64,000 bases of DNA from Rhodoblastus sp963736175 (GCA_963736175.1 CAVTNU010000010.1:62001-126000); one strand, 5' to 3'. Numbered from the stretch's first letter, positions 34,560-44,683 are shown. Made by a program: numbers and translations. The notes: generated by a model not told the origin, from the letters alone.

Positions 34560-35675
34560 TTGCACACCGCAGTTATCGCAGCGACAGGTCTGTACACGCC
34601 GCCGGAAAGTATTTCCAACGCCGAGCTGGTCGAATCTTTTAACGCCTATGTCGAAGGCTTTAACAAGGAAAACGCCGCCGCCATCGCCGAGGGTCGGCTT
34701 GAGGCGCTCGTTCCCTCCTCGGTCGAATTCATCGAAAAGGCCTCGGGCATCAAGTCGCGCTTCGTCATGCAGAAATCAGGCATTCTCGACCCCGCCGTGA
34801 TGCGGCCCGTCATTCCGGAGCGACCGAATGAGGAGCTTTCGATCTTGGCCGAGATCGCGGTGAAAGCGGCGGAAGAGGCGCTCGAGCGCTGGGGCAAGCC
34901 GAGGGCGCGCATCGGGGCAGTGCTATGCGCCGCCTCCAATATGCAGCGCGCCTATCCGGCGATGGCGATCGAGGTCCAGGCGGCTTTGGGGCTTTCCGGC
35001 TTCGCCTTCGACATGAATGTGGCCTGTTCGTCGGCGACGTTCGGGATCAAGACCGCGCAAGACTTCATCGCCTCCGGATCGGTCGAGGCCGTGCTCATGG
35101 TCAACCCGGAGATTTGCTCGGGCCATATGAGTTTCAGGGATCGCGACAGCCATTTCATTTTTGGCGATGTGGCGACCGCGGTGATCGTCGAGCGCGCTGG
35201 CGCGGGCGAGCGCGGCTGGGACATTCTCGGCGCGCGGCTCAAAACGCAATTCTCGAGCAATATCCGCAACAATTTCGGCTTCCTGAACCGTGCGGCGCCC
35301 GAAGGCCGCGATCGCGCCGACAAGCTTTTCGTCCAGCAAGGGCGCAAGGTGTTCAAGGAGGTCGTGCCGATGGTTTCGGAATTGATCATCGAGCACGCCG
35401 CCGAGTTGGGAATTGACTCGCACAGCCTGAAGCGGCTGTGGCTGCATCAGGCCAATATCAACATGAACGAGTTGATCGCCCGCCGCGTGCTGGGCCGCGA
35501 TCCTTCTCACGAGGAAAATGTCATCATCCTGGATGAATACGCCAATACGTCGTCGGCGGGCTCGATCATCGCCTTCCACAAACACGCCGACGGCATGGAG
35601 GCGGGGGATGTGGGACTGATTTGCAGCTTCGGCGCGGGCTATTCGGCCGGCTCGGTGTTCGTGCGCAAACGCTGA
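34560..35675 (+). CDS. Beta-ketoacyl-ACP synthase III-like enzyme (long FabH, PA3286 type)
   Basis: 371 aa from TTG 34560, which has GGAG 6 bp upstream; a GTG at 34521 is the alternative. The thiolase-fold triad is present: Cys in DMNVACSSATFG, His in LWLHQANINMNELIA and Asn in EYANTSSAGSI. An N-terminal insertion (residues about 15-85, with VEFIEKASGIKSRF) makes it longer than housekeeping FabH and resembles the Pseudomonas PA3286 group, which condenses acyl-CoA with malonyl-ACP. Its role beside EPS genes is unclear. Its 3' end overlaps the convergent GT4 gene by 37 bp. Confidence 0.82.
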   Translation: MHTAVIAATGLYTPPESISNAELVESFNAYVEGFNKENAAAIAEGRLEALVPSSVEFIEKASGIKSRFVMQKSGILDPAVMRPVIPERPNEELSILAEIAVKAAEEALERWGKPRARIGAVLCAASNMQRAYPAMAIEVQAALGLSGFAFDMNVACSSATFGIKTAQDFIASGSVEAVLMVNPEICSGHMSFRDRDSHFIFGDVATAVIVERAGAGERGWDILGARLKTQFSSNIRNNFGFLNRAAPEGRDRADKLFVQQGRKVFKEVVPMVSELIIEHAAELGIDSHSLKRLWLHQANINMNELIARRVLGRDPSHEENVIILDEYANTSSAGSIIAFHKHADGMEAGDVGLICSFGAGYSAGSVFVRKR

Positions 35676-36961
35676 GCCGGCGCGCCTGTTTCCCCTCCTG
35701 GGCGCGAGAGCGTCAGGCCGTCGCGGCGTTTTTCCAACATCGACGCATAGACCGCGCCGACGCGCTCGACGTGGCGGGCGAGCGTCAACGGATCGGCCCA
35801 GAACTGATCGTAAGCGGCGTTGGACATTTGTGTGGCGAGCGCGTCGTCCTTGAGCTTGACCAGGGCGGCGGCGAGCGCGTCCGCGTTGGCGCTTTCAAAC
35901 CACAGGCCGGAAACGCCGTCGACGATTTCCTCGCGCCCGGCGCAGGCGTCGGACACGATGATCGGCGTGCCCATGGCCTTGGCTTCCAGCACGGTGAGCG
36001 GCTGGCCCTCGAACCACAGTGAGGGAAACACCAGCGCGCGCGCTTCGCGCATCAGCGCCTTGACCTCGGTCGGCGATTTCCAGCCGAGCAGGCGCGCCTC
36101 GGGGAAACGCGCGCGCAATTCGCCGGCGGCCGGGCCGTCGCCGGCGAACACCGGCGTCACGCCGGCCTTGCGCGCCGCTTCGGCGAAGCAGAACAGGCCT
36201 TTCTCCGGCGACAGGCGGCCGACGAAGAGAAAATCGCCGCTGGCGGGATTGGCCTTGCGGCCAAAGTCTTCCGCGTCGATCGGATTGGAGATGTTGTGGA
36301 TGTCGACGCCGGAGGGCAGGCGATGGGCGACGACGCCCTGCTGGAATTTCGAAATGATGATGAAGTCGGAAAAAATTTCCGGCAGATGCGCCACGCGCTC
36401 CATGATGGTCTGGCGCAGGGCGCGCCAGATCTTGCGCGGATAATTGCGCGAATCGCAATGAGTGGCCCAGCAGACGGGCGACAGCGGCGTCAGCTTGCAG
36501 ACATGGTTGCGCGGGTAATTGTAAAAGCCGCCGTTCGGGCAGAACATGAAATATTCGTGCATCGTATAGACGGCGGGCAGACCTGACGCCGCGATCGGCC
36601 GGGCGATGGAGGCTGACAGCGCCTTGGCCCAACCATGCACATGGACGATGGCGCGGTCTTTCGGCAGGCGCGCCAGCAATTTTTCCATTTCGGCGGCGGC
36701 GTGGAAGTTCCAGACGCCCTGCAAAGCCGCCGCCGCTTTCGAGGCGTTGCCGAGCAGATCGGCCTGATTGAGACAGACGCATTCAACGCCTTCGGCGGCG
36801 AGGCGCGGGTCGACCGGAGCGGCCGCCGCGAAGACGATCGGCTCATAGCCGGCGCGTTTGAGGCCTATCGCGCTGTCGAGCGCGACCTTGGCTTGCCCGC
36901 CGGTGATCGAGGCGTGATCGACGGCGATGACAATATGGAGCTTTTGATCCGAAACGCTCAT
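35639..36961 (-). CDS. Glycosyltransferase family 4
   Basis: 440 aa from ATG 36961. The N-terminal domain has HIVIAVDHASITGGQAKVAL and VYTMHEYFMFCPNGGFYNYP, with a Cys-rich loop (about residues 160-190). The C-terminal donor domain has FLFVGRLSPEKGLFCFAEAA and FPSLWFEGQPLTVLEAKAMG, containing the E-x7-E pair. A retaining transferase, probably for EPS or capsule, given its place at the edge of the cluster but on the opposite strand. Sugar and acceptor unknown. Confidence 0.88.
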   Translation of the reverse strand: MSVSDQKLHIVIAVDHASITGGQAKVALDSAIGLKRAGYEPIVFAAAAPVDPRLAAEGVECVCLNQADLLGNASKAAAALQGVWNFHAAAEMEKLLARLPKDRAIVHVHGWAKALSASIARPIAASGLPAVYTMHEYFMFCPNGGFYNYPRNHVCKLTPLSPVCWATHCDSRNYPRKIWRALRQTIMERVAHLPEIFSDFIIISKFQQGVVAHRLPSGVDIHNISNPIDAEDFGRKANPASGDFLFVGRLSPEKGLFCFAEAARKAGVTPVFAGDGPAAGELRARFPEARLLGWKSPTEVKALMREARALVFPSLWFEGQPLTVLEAKAMGTPIIVSDACAGREEIVDGVSGLWFESANADALAAALVKLKDDALATQMSNAAYDQFWADPLTLARHVERVGAVYASMLEKRRDGLTLSRPGGETGAPAQRLRTNTEPAE

Positions 36962-37328
36962 CTTTGGCCTTTTGCGTGTTTTCAAGAGCGTCATGCGTCC
37001 GAGGACCCGGCTTTGCGGGAAGCGCTCTCAATCGAGGCCGATCATGCCTGGCAATGCTTGCCTTTGCCTAAATGCGCCGCCGCTCGCCGCCGAATTCAAA
37101 CCGCTCAAACGGCGTTGAATCTATAAAAACAAAATAAAACAAATAAATAATCGTTATATATAATGTCCTGCCGCACGAATTTGTCGCCGTCTTGCTCGAG
37201 AAAAACTCAAGTGAGCAGCAGCTTATCGGAATTTTTCGATAGATGGATTATTAACCATACTGTAGTGGATTGTTGCAGGCTTTGTTTTTGAATTTTCATG
37301 TGACGTCTGAAGGCGGTCGGGAGGGCGT
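36962..37328. other. AT-rich intergenic region between GT4 and DUF423 genes
   Basis: 367 bp with no gene. 37120-37270 is markedly AT-rich for this genome and includes TTATATATAATG and the octamer TTAACCAT at 37251. Likely holds promoters for both divergent genes; no clear consensus pair could be fixed. Confidence 0.5.
37251..37258 (+). promoter_or_regulatory. TTAACCAT motif upstream of the DUF423 gene
   Basis: Third copy of the CtrA-like octamer, 71 bp before ATG 37329, inside the AT-rich region. Candidate only. Confidence 0.3.
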
Positions 37329-37718
37329 ATGCGGCGCTGGTTTTTTGGCTTGTCCGCTCTGGCGGGAATTTATGGCGCGTGCGGGGTCGGCGCGGCGGCT
37401 GCCGCGGCGCATCTGGCCAATGCGGCGACGATGTCTTCCGTCGCGCTGATCCTGCTGGTCCATGCGGCCGCGCTGCTGGCCCTCGCCGCTCTGGCGACGG
37501 GCGAGCCGGAATTTGCGCGCTGGGTCTTGCCGGCGTGCGGGGCGATGGCGTTGGGCGCGTTGCTGTTCGCCGCCGACGTGAGCTTGCGCGCGCTCGCTGG
37601 GACGCGACTGTTCCCGATGGCCGCTCCGACCGGGGGGATTCTGCTGATCGCGTCCTGGGTTCTTGTGGCGCTGGCGGGGTTGCGCGCCGTTTTCAGGCGT
37701 GAGGTTGGAGCGAATTGA
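37329..37718 (+). CDS. DUF423 membrane protein
   Basis: 129 aa with four helices: AGIYGACGVGAAAAAAHL, VALILLVHAAALLALAALA, LPACGAMALGALLFAADVSL and GILLIASWVLVALAGL. LFAADVSLRALAGTRLFPMA followed by APTGG is the family signature (compare YgdD). A GGGAGGGCGT stretch just before the ATG supports the start. Function unknown; an inner-membrane protein. The last 26 bp overlap the convergent RHH gene. Confidence 0.85.
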   Translation: MRRWFFGLSALAGIYGACGVGAAAAAAHLANAATMSSVALILLVHAAALLALAALATGEPEFARWVLPACGAMALGALLFAADVSLRALAGTRLFPMAAPTGGILLIASWVLVALAGLRAVFRREVGAN

Positions 37719-37932
37719 GGACGAAGACGCGTAGCGCCGACGACAGGTTGGCGCCCTCGCGCGTCGCATCGATTTCGCCGATCAGCGCGGCGAGCGATTG
37801 GCCGCGGGCGCGGGCGATCGTCGTCAAGGCGTCCCAGAAGGCGCTTTCCAGCGAGATGCTGGTGCGATGGCCGGCGATCGAAAGGGAATGTTTGCCGATG
37901 CGCGCGGGCGCCTTGGGCGCGTGATCGTTCAT
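37693..37932 (-). CDS. Ribbon-helix-helix domain protein
   Basis: 79 aa. KHSLSIAGHRTSISLESAFW and DALTTIARARGQSLAALIGE form the ribbon and two helices of the RHH_4 family common in alphaproteobacteria. Such proteins bind DNA as dimers; targets are unknown. The ATG overlaps the stop of the upstream DUF4169 gene as ATGA, a conserved pairing in this order (sspB, DUF4169, RHH). Confidence 0.88.
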   Translation of the reverse strand: MNDHAPKAPARIGKHSLSIAGHRTSISLESAFWDALTTIARARGQSLAALIGEIDATREGANLSSALRVFVLNSLQPHA

Positions 37933-38131
37933 TCGTCGGATTTGCTTGGTTCGGCCGCGTTTTCGCGTGCGTGGCCGTCGAGTTTTCTGGCTTCAAGTCG
38001 GCGCGCCAATTCAGCCAGCCTTTTTCGGCGCCGGAAACGCCGAACTTGACGCGATTGGCGGCGGCCTCGGCTTCCGAAAGCGTCCGTTGCTTGGCTTTTC
38101 GCGCCCGGCGCAGGTTGACGATTTCCGCCAT
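37929..38131 (-). CDS. DUF4169 protein, split by a one-base deletion
   Basis: From ATG 38131 it reads MAEIVNLRRARKAKQRTLSE, the family's start, to VKFGVSGAEK and then loses the frame. In the next frame the C-terminal half continues as LAELARRLEARKLDGHAREN to a TGA at 37931-37929 that overlaps the RHH start. Adding one A to the AAAAA run near 38023-38027 gives a continuous 67-aa protein, the normal size. A homopolymer miscall is the obvious explanation. A small basic protein of unknown function. Confidence 0.82.
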
Positions 38132-38141
38132 GGCCTACCCT

Positions 38142-38753
38142 TCAGGGTTTTTTTCGGAAGGCGTCGATGGAGATAACCTTGGCGTCGCCCGCGTCCTCGG
38201 TCTTGGCGTCGCCCTTTTCAGGTTTGCGCTCCGGATCCTTGGCTTTGGCGGCGGGCGCGACCGGCGGTTCGGAGCCGGCGCCGCGCGGTTTGGCTTTTTC
38301 CTTTTCCGGGGCCGGGCGTTGCGGCTGGACGGCGACCGGAACGGACGGCAAATCGATTTTGTTCTCGTCGTCTTCCTCTTCCTCGGCGCCGCCTTCGCCC
38401 TGGACCTCGAATTTCAGCCCAAACTGCACGGACGGATCGTAAAAGCCGGTTATGGCGTCGAAAGGCACAACCAGGCGCTCGGGAATGTTCTTGAAATGCA
38501 GGCCGACTTCAAAACCGCTTTCGTCTACGATCAGGTCCCAGAACTGAAACTGCAGAATGATGGTCATTTCTTCCGGGTACTGCTCGCGCAGCCGGTTCGA
38601 CAAGGTGACGCCGGGCGCTTTGGTGCGGAAGGTGATGTAAAAATGATGTTCGCCGGGCAGGCCTTCTCGGGCCGCGTTGGCGAGCACTTCGCGCACCACC
38701 CCGCGTAGCGCGTCCTGAACCTTGAGATCGTAACGAATCAAATCTGTCGACAT
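38142..38753 (-). CDS. sspB: SspB-family ClpXP adaptor
   Basis: 203 aa. The N-terminal SspB fold is recognisable: IRYDLKVQDALRGVVREVLA, HHFYITFRTKAPGVTLSNRL, EMTIILQFQFWDLIVDESGF and PFDAITGFYDPSVQFGLKFE. A long charged, Pro/Lys-rich linker (about 125-190) leads to a C-terminal tail (AKVISIDAFRKKP) that should dock on ClpX. In Caulobacter the alpha-type SspB delivers ssrA-tagged proteins to ClpXP. The ssrA gene lies directly upstream on the same strand. Confidence 0.93.
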   Translation of the reverse strand: MSTDLIRYDLKVQDALRGVVREVLANAAREGLPGEHHFYITFRTKAPGVTLSNRLREQYPEEMTIILQFQFWDLIVDESGFEVGLHFKNIPERLVVPFDAITGFYDPSVQFGLKFEVQGEGGAEEEEDDENKIDLPSVPVAVQPQRPAPEKEKAKPRGAGSEPPVAPAAKAKDPERKPEKGDAKTEDAGDAKVISIDAFRKKP

Positions 38754-38774
38754 CGGATTCAGCAGGCCCGGGTA

Positions 38775-39100
38775 AAGAAAGTGGAGGCTTCTGTTGCCAG
38801 GCGCCTCCGGGCCCCGCCTGCCGCGGCTAAGCGTCAGGACTTTGATTTCGGGGATGGAGCCGCATTACGCGGCGACAGCCACCGGAGCATAGTTGTCGTT
38901 GGCAACTATAAGTTTGACCCGATAACGGCGGTATCATGCCGGGCAAAAGCGCACCCTTTACACCCTCGTCGATCCTATTTCGCCCCCGCCGCAGCCCGCA
39001 AAAACCGAATTTGCGGGCTGTGGTGGAGGCGCCGGGTACCGCCCCCGGGTCCGAAAGGCTTATTTCGATGACCATTTATCGCCATAGCCATCCGAGGACG
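38775..39100 (-). ncRNA. ssrA: Transfer-messenger RNA, circularly permuted two-piece alphaproteobacterial type
   Basis: On the minus strand the acceptor piece comes first and ends GGCGCCTCCACCA, its CCA at 39023-39021. A hairpin spacer (CAGCCCGCAAA paired with TTTGCGGGCTG, about 39020-38992) follows and would be removed. The coding piece begins GGGGGCGAAATAGGATCGAC at 38987; its GGGGGCG pairs with CGCCTCC of the acceptor end. The tag frame, 38903-38865, encodes ANDNYAPVAVAA followed by TAA. TATATT at 39114-39109 is a likely -10 box. The outer ends are approximate. 39101-39394, between this RNA and thyA, shows nothing else. Confidence 0.95.
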
Positions 39101-39394
39101 GCAAAAACAATATAGAGTGGCCGGCCGGACAACGGAAGGGGCGTCGCGCGCAATTGTTGCAGGTTGATGAAACGACGTCCGGGCGCGAACCGGCGCCGCC
39201 GCGCGCTCCGACCAAATTTCCTGTGCAGGAGGGGCGGGCGCCCTTCGACTTTTTTCGCTCAAGCCCTAGATTGCCCCTGCCGCGAATGCTTGCCGGCCAT
39301 TCTGGGAAACGACGCGGAATTTCGGCCATGACTATATCGCACGAGCGGCGTTCCGTTTTTCTCGGCACGAAAGGGCTCCAGCGCGGGACAAAAC

Positions 39395-40201
39395 ATGCAG
39401 GCCTATCTCGATCTTCTAGACCGCGTTTTGACGCGGGGCGTCGCCAAGCAGGACCGCACCGGCACCGGCACGCTGTCGGTGTTCGGCCACCAGATGCGCT
39501 TCAACCTGCGCGAAGGTTTTCCGCTCGTCACAACGAAGAAACTGCATCTGAAATCCATCTTCCATGAATTGCTGTGGTTTTTGCAGGGCGACACCAATAT
39601 CGCCTATCTCAAGGCCAATGGCGTCAGCATCTGGGACGAATGGGCGGACGAGCGGGGCGATCTGGGGCCCGTCTACGGCAAGCAATGGCGCGCCTGGGAA
39701 GGGCCGGACGGCGTCGTCCACGATCAGATCAAGTGGCTGGTCGACGAGATCCGGACGAATCCGTTTTCACGCCGCCTTGTGGTGTCGGCTTGGAATCCGG
39801 CGGAGATCGAACAGATGGCGCTCGCCCCCTGCCATTGTTTGTTTCAGTTCCACGTCGCCGAAGTTGACGGCGTCAAACGGCTGTCCTGCCAGCTTTATCA
39901 GCGCTCGGCCGACATATTTCTCGGCGTGCCGTTCAATATCGCCAGCTACGCGTTGTTGACGCATCTGGTCGCCCGCGCCTGCGGGCTGGAGGTCGGCGAT
40001 TTCGTCCATTCCTTTGGCGACGCCCATCTTTATTCGAACCATCTCGAACAGGCGAAGCTGCAATTGACGCGTCGGCCGCGCGCCCTGCCGCGCCTCAGAC
40101 TAAATCCGGACAAGCGCGATTTGTTCAGTTTTGTCTACGACGACATCGCGATCGAAGGCTATGATCCTTATCCCGCCATCAAGGCTCCTGTCGCTGTATA
40201 A
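39395..40201 (+). CDS. thyA: Thymidylate synthase
   Basis: 268 aa. It makes dTMP from dUMP using methylene-tetrahydrofolate. The catalytic nucleophile is Cys146 in LAPCHCLFQF. Other conserved parts are DRTGTGTLSVFGHQMRF, WDEWADERGDLGPVYGKQWR and CQLYQRSADIFLGVPFNIAS. It is followed 24 bp later by dihydrofolate reductase, which regenerates the folate it oxidises, so the pair is a classical operon. Confidence 0.98.
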   Translation: MQAYLDLLDRVLTRGVAKQDRTGTGTLSVFGHQMRFNLREGFPLVTTKKLHLKSIFHELLWFLQGDTNIAYLKANGVSIWDEWADERGDLGPVYGKQWRAWEGPDGVVHDQIKWLVDEIRTNPFSRRLVVSAWNPAEIEQMALAPCHCLFQFHVAEVDGVKRLSCQLYQRSADIFLGVPFNIASYALLTHLVARACGLEVGDFVHSFGDAHLYSNHLEQAKLQLTRRPRALPRLRLNPDKRDLFSFVYDDIAIEGYDPYPAIKAPVAV

Positions 40202-40225
40202 GAAAAACGGCCGTGTGAGGGAAAG

Positions 40226-40756
40226 ATGAGCTTGCCTGTCGCCCTTGTCGCCGCGCTCGCCCGTAATGGCGCCATCGGTTTCGAAAACGCGTTGCCCTGG
40301 CGGGTTTCAAGCGATCTCAAGCGATTCCGCGCGGTGACCTGGGGCAAGCCGCTGGTGATGGGCCGCAAGACCTTTCAATCGATCGGCAAGCCGCTGCAGG
40401 GCCGGGAGACGGTGATTGTCACCCGTGATCGCGCCTTCGCCGCGCCTGAGGGTGCGCATGTGACGCATGATCTTGACGAAGCCTTGGCCATAGCCGACGA
40501 ACTCGGCCGCGCGATGGGGGCCAGCGAAATCATTCTGGCGGGCGGGGCGCAGCTTTACGCTCTGGCGCTGGCGCGGGCGCAGCGGATGTATCTGACGCGG
40601 ATCGACAGCGCGCCGCAGGCGGACGCGTTCTTTCCCCCCGTGGAATGGTCGGACTGGATCGAGACGCGGCGCGACGCGCCGGGGCGAGGGCCCAAAGACG
40701 ACGCCGACTTTGCGTTTATCGATTACGAGCGAAAGCCGGCGGACATAAACCCTTGA
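40226..40756 (+). CDS. folA: Dihydrofolate reductase
   Basis: 176 aa. It reduces dihydrofolate with NADPH. The N-terminal VAALARNGAIGFENALPWRV contains the substrate loop; LKRFRAVTWGKPLVMGRKTF and EIILAGGAQLYALALARAQR bind NADPH and folate. Start ATG 40226 with GGGAAAG upstream. Partner of thyA. It ends 105 bp before hflK, and the gap may hold a separate promoter. Confidence 0.96.
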   Translation: MSLPVALVAALARNGAIGFENALPWRVSSDLKRFRAVTWGKPLVMGRKTFQSIGKPLQGRETVIVTRDRAFAAPEGAHVTHDLDEALAIADELGRAMGASEIILAGGAQLYALALARAQRMYLTRIDSAPQADAFFPPVEWSDWIETRRDAPGRGPKDDADFAFIDYERKPADINP

Positions 40757-40861
40757 AAGTCGGCGCGCGCTCTGCTGCGTTCTCATTGTGCCGCGCCCCG
40801 GCGCCCCTTATATAGCTGAACGCGGCGTCCGTTCGAAGTGGCGCGCCTTTACGAGGACAAA

Positions 40862-42091
40862 ATGCCCTGGAGCAATCAAGGCGGCGCTGACGGCCCGCAA
40901 AAGCCGCGCGATGGCGATCAAGGCGCCAAATCCGGCGGCGCTGACGGTCAAGGCGGCAAGTCAGGGCAAGGCGGCAAGAACTGGAATCCCAACTGGACGC
41001 AACAAGGCTTTGGCCAGAATCCCAAGGGCCCATGGGGGTCCGGCGGGCCCAATCCCTGGGGCGGCGGCCCCGGCGGCGGGAGCCCGCCCGATCTTGAAGC
41101 GGCGATTCGCAACGCGCAGCAGCGCATCAATCAATTGCTGCCTGGCGGGCTCGGCGGAGCAAGAGGCTATCTGGCGATCGCCCTGATCGGCGTGCTTTTG
41201 TGGCTGGCGAGCGGGTTCTACACGGTCGATCCCAATCAGGTCGGCCTGAACCTCGTGTTTGGGCGCTACATCGGCAAGACCGTGCCTGGCCTCAATTACA
41301 ATTGGCCTGCGCCCATCGGATCCTACGTCAAACTGGACGTCACCGATCGCAACGCCATCGACGTCGGTTCGCTCTATCGCTCCACTTCGCAGGCGCCGAT
41401 GGACGTTCCCGAGGAAAGCCTCATGCTGACGGGCGACGAAAACATCGCCGACGTCAAATTCCGCGTCATCTGGCAGATCGATCCGGTCCGCCCGGAAGAT
41501 TTCGAATTCAACGTCAAGAATCAGGTCGAGACGATCAAGGCGGTAGCCGAAAGCGCCATGCGCGAGATCGTCGGCCGCACGCCGATCCAGCGCATTCTCA
41601 CCGCCGAACGCAAGCTGATCGAACCGGCGGCGCAGGAGGCGATGCAGAAGGTGCTCAACGCCTATCAAGCGGGCGTCCTGGTGCTGCAGGTCCAGCTCCT
41701 CTCGGTCGATCCGCCGCCGACGGTGATTTCCGCCTTCCGCGACGTGACGGCGGCGCAGCAGGACCGCAGCCGCTTCGTCAACGAGGCGCAGGCCGACGCC
41801 AATTCCATCGTGCCGCAGGCGCACGGCGAGGCCTCGCGCATTCTGCGCGACGCCGAGGGCTATCGCGAGCAGACGGTCGCCGAAGCGCGCGGTCAGGCGG
41901 CGCGCTATCTCAAGGTCTACGAGGAATACAAGAAGGCGCCCGAAGTGACGCGCGAACGCATCTATCTTGAAACGATGGAGCGCGTGCTCGGCGCAGCCGA
42001 CAAGACCATTCTCGATCAGGGCGCCGGCGGCGCCAGCGTGCTGCCGATGTTGCTGGGATCGCACACCGCCCCCTTGGAGGCCAAGCCATGA
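40862..42091 (+). CDS. hflK: HflK, membrane modulator of the FtsH protease
   Basis: 409 aa from ATG 40862, with GAGG 6 bp upstream. A Gly/Gln/Asn-rich cytosolic leader (residues 1-70) precedes one helix (YLAIALIGVLLWLASGFYTV) and a SPFH/prohibitin domain (VDPNQVGLNLVFGRYIGKTV, LTGDENIADVKFRVIWQIDP). A helical region with ANSIVPQAHGEASRILRDAE follows. HflK and HflC form a large complex around FtsH in the inner membrane. The stop overlaps hflC by 4 bp. Confidence 0.95.
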   Translation: MPWSNQGGADGPQKPRDGDQGAKSGGADGQGGKSGQGGKNWNPNWTQQGFGQNPKGPWGSGGPNPWGGGPGGGSPPDLEAAIRNAQQRINQLLPGGLGGARGYLAIALIGVLLWLASGFYTVDPNQVGLNLVFGRYIGKTVPGLNYNWPAPIGSYVKLDVTDRNAIDVGSLYRSTSQAPMDVPEESLMLTGDENIADVKFRVIWQIDPVRPEDFEFNVKNQVETIKAVAESAMREIVGRTPIQRILTAERKLIEPAAQEAMQKVLNAYQAGVLVLQVQLLSVDPPPTVISAFRDVTAAQQDRSRFVNEAQADANSIVPQAHGEASRILRDAEGYREQTVAEARGQAARYLKVYEEYKKAPEVTRERIYLETMERVLGAADKTILDQGAGGASVLPMLLGSHTAPLEAKP

Positions 42092-42978
42092 ATAATATTC
42101 GCGGCTTTGGCCTCGTCGTCGTCGCTCTTGTCCTCCTGCTGCTGTTTTACGCGGGGACGTTCGTCGTCGATCAAACCGAACAGGCGTTGCTGCTGCGTTT
42201 CGGCGAACCGGTGCCGGTGCGCGGCCTCGTCACCGATCCGGGCCTGCATTTCAAGTTGCCGTTCATCGAAACGGCGGTGTTGATCGACAAGCGCATTCTC
42301 GATCTGGAAACGCCGAAACAGGAAGTGCTGGCGTCCGACAACCAGCGCATCGAGGTCGACGCCTTCGTGCGTTACAAGATCGTCGACGCGCTGAAATTTT
42401 ATCAGACAGTCGGCTCGGTGGCGCGCGCCAACAACCAGCTTGGCTCGGTGTTGAACTCGGCCGTGCGGCGCGTGCTGGGCGAGGCCAACCAGATGCAGAT
42501 CGTGCGCGACGACCGCGTCGCCCTGACCGCGAAAATCCGCGATCAAGTTGACGCCGAAGGTCAGAAGTTCGGCGTTTCCGTCATCGACGCGCGCATCCGC
42601 CGCGCCGATCTGCCGCGCGAGATTTCCGAAAAAGTCTATGGCCGCATGCGCACCGAGCGCGCGCGCGAGGCGGCCGAATACCGGGCGCTTGGTCAGCAGG
42701 ACGCCCAACAGATCAGGGCCAGCGCCCAGCGCGACGCCACGGTTCTGCGCGCCGAGGCGCAACAGCAGGCTGACCAGATGCGCGGGCAGGGCGAGGCCGA
42801 GCGCGCGCGCATCTTCGCCGATGCTTTCGGCAAGGACACCGACTTCTTCGCTTTCTATCGCTCTATGCAAGCTTATGATTCAGCTTTGAAAGCGGGTGGA
42901 ACACGGTTTATTGTCTCCCCGCGCTCGGATTTTTTCCGTTATTTCGGCGACCCGTCGGGCAAAGCGGCGAAACCGTGA
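42088..42978 (+). CDS. hflC: HflC, membrane modulator of the FtsH protease
   Basis: 296 aa. A helix near residues 5-24 (FGLVVVALVLLLLFYAGTFV), the SPFH domain (VVDQTEQALLLRFGEPVPVR, LKFYQTVGSVARANNQLGSV) and the helical region SVIDARIRRADLPREISEKV with an Ala/Gln/Arg-rich coiled part. It acts as the partner of HflK. The degP-type gene follows after 193 bp; hflK-hflC-degP is a common alphaproteobacterial order. Confidence 0.95.
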   Translation: MNNIRGFGLVVVALVLLLLFYAGTFVVDQTEQALLLRFGEPVPVRGLVTDPGLHFKLPFIETAVLIDKRILDLETPKQEVLASDNQRIEVDAFVRYKIVDALKFYQTVGSVARANNQLGSVLNSAVRRVLGEANQMQIVRDDRVALTAKIRDQVDAEGQKFGVSVIDARIRRADLPREISEKVYGRMRTERAREAAEYRALGQQDAQQIRASAQRDATVLRAEAQQQADQMRGQGEAERARIFADAFGKDTDFFAFYRSMQAYDSALKAGGTRFIVSPRSDFFRYFGDPSGKAAKP

Positions 42979-43171
42979 GGCGCGCGATTTTTGGACGTCA
43001 TTCTTTGGCGGCGCGCGAATGTTTCGCCATCGGGCGGGGACGTCGAATTCCGCCGTTGAATCGGTACGCGATTGACCGATCCGGGGAAGGCGCGCCGAAC
43101 ATTTTTTAACCGCATATTCCAGCCGGATTCGCGGTTGGAATTCGGAGACTGTGCTTCAAGGAGTCCGATTG

Positions 43172-44683
<1,512 letters not shown>

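Noticed and set aside
33993..34565. Open frames on both strands in the region before the KAS III-like gene
   Set aside because: None has a ribosome site, domain or plausible composition; they overlap the dyads and each other.
38781..39071. Protein frames across the ssrA region
   Set aside because: The sequence is explained in detail by the tmRNA (acceptor end, CCA, tag frame), so these frames are not coding.
12154..43119. Shared 12-mer AACCGCATATTC upstream of pcm (12154) and degP (43108)
   Set aside because: Shared 12-mers are expected by chance in 64 kb, and neither context shows symmetry around it.
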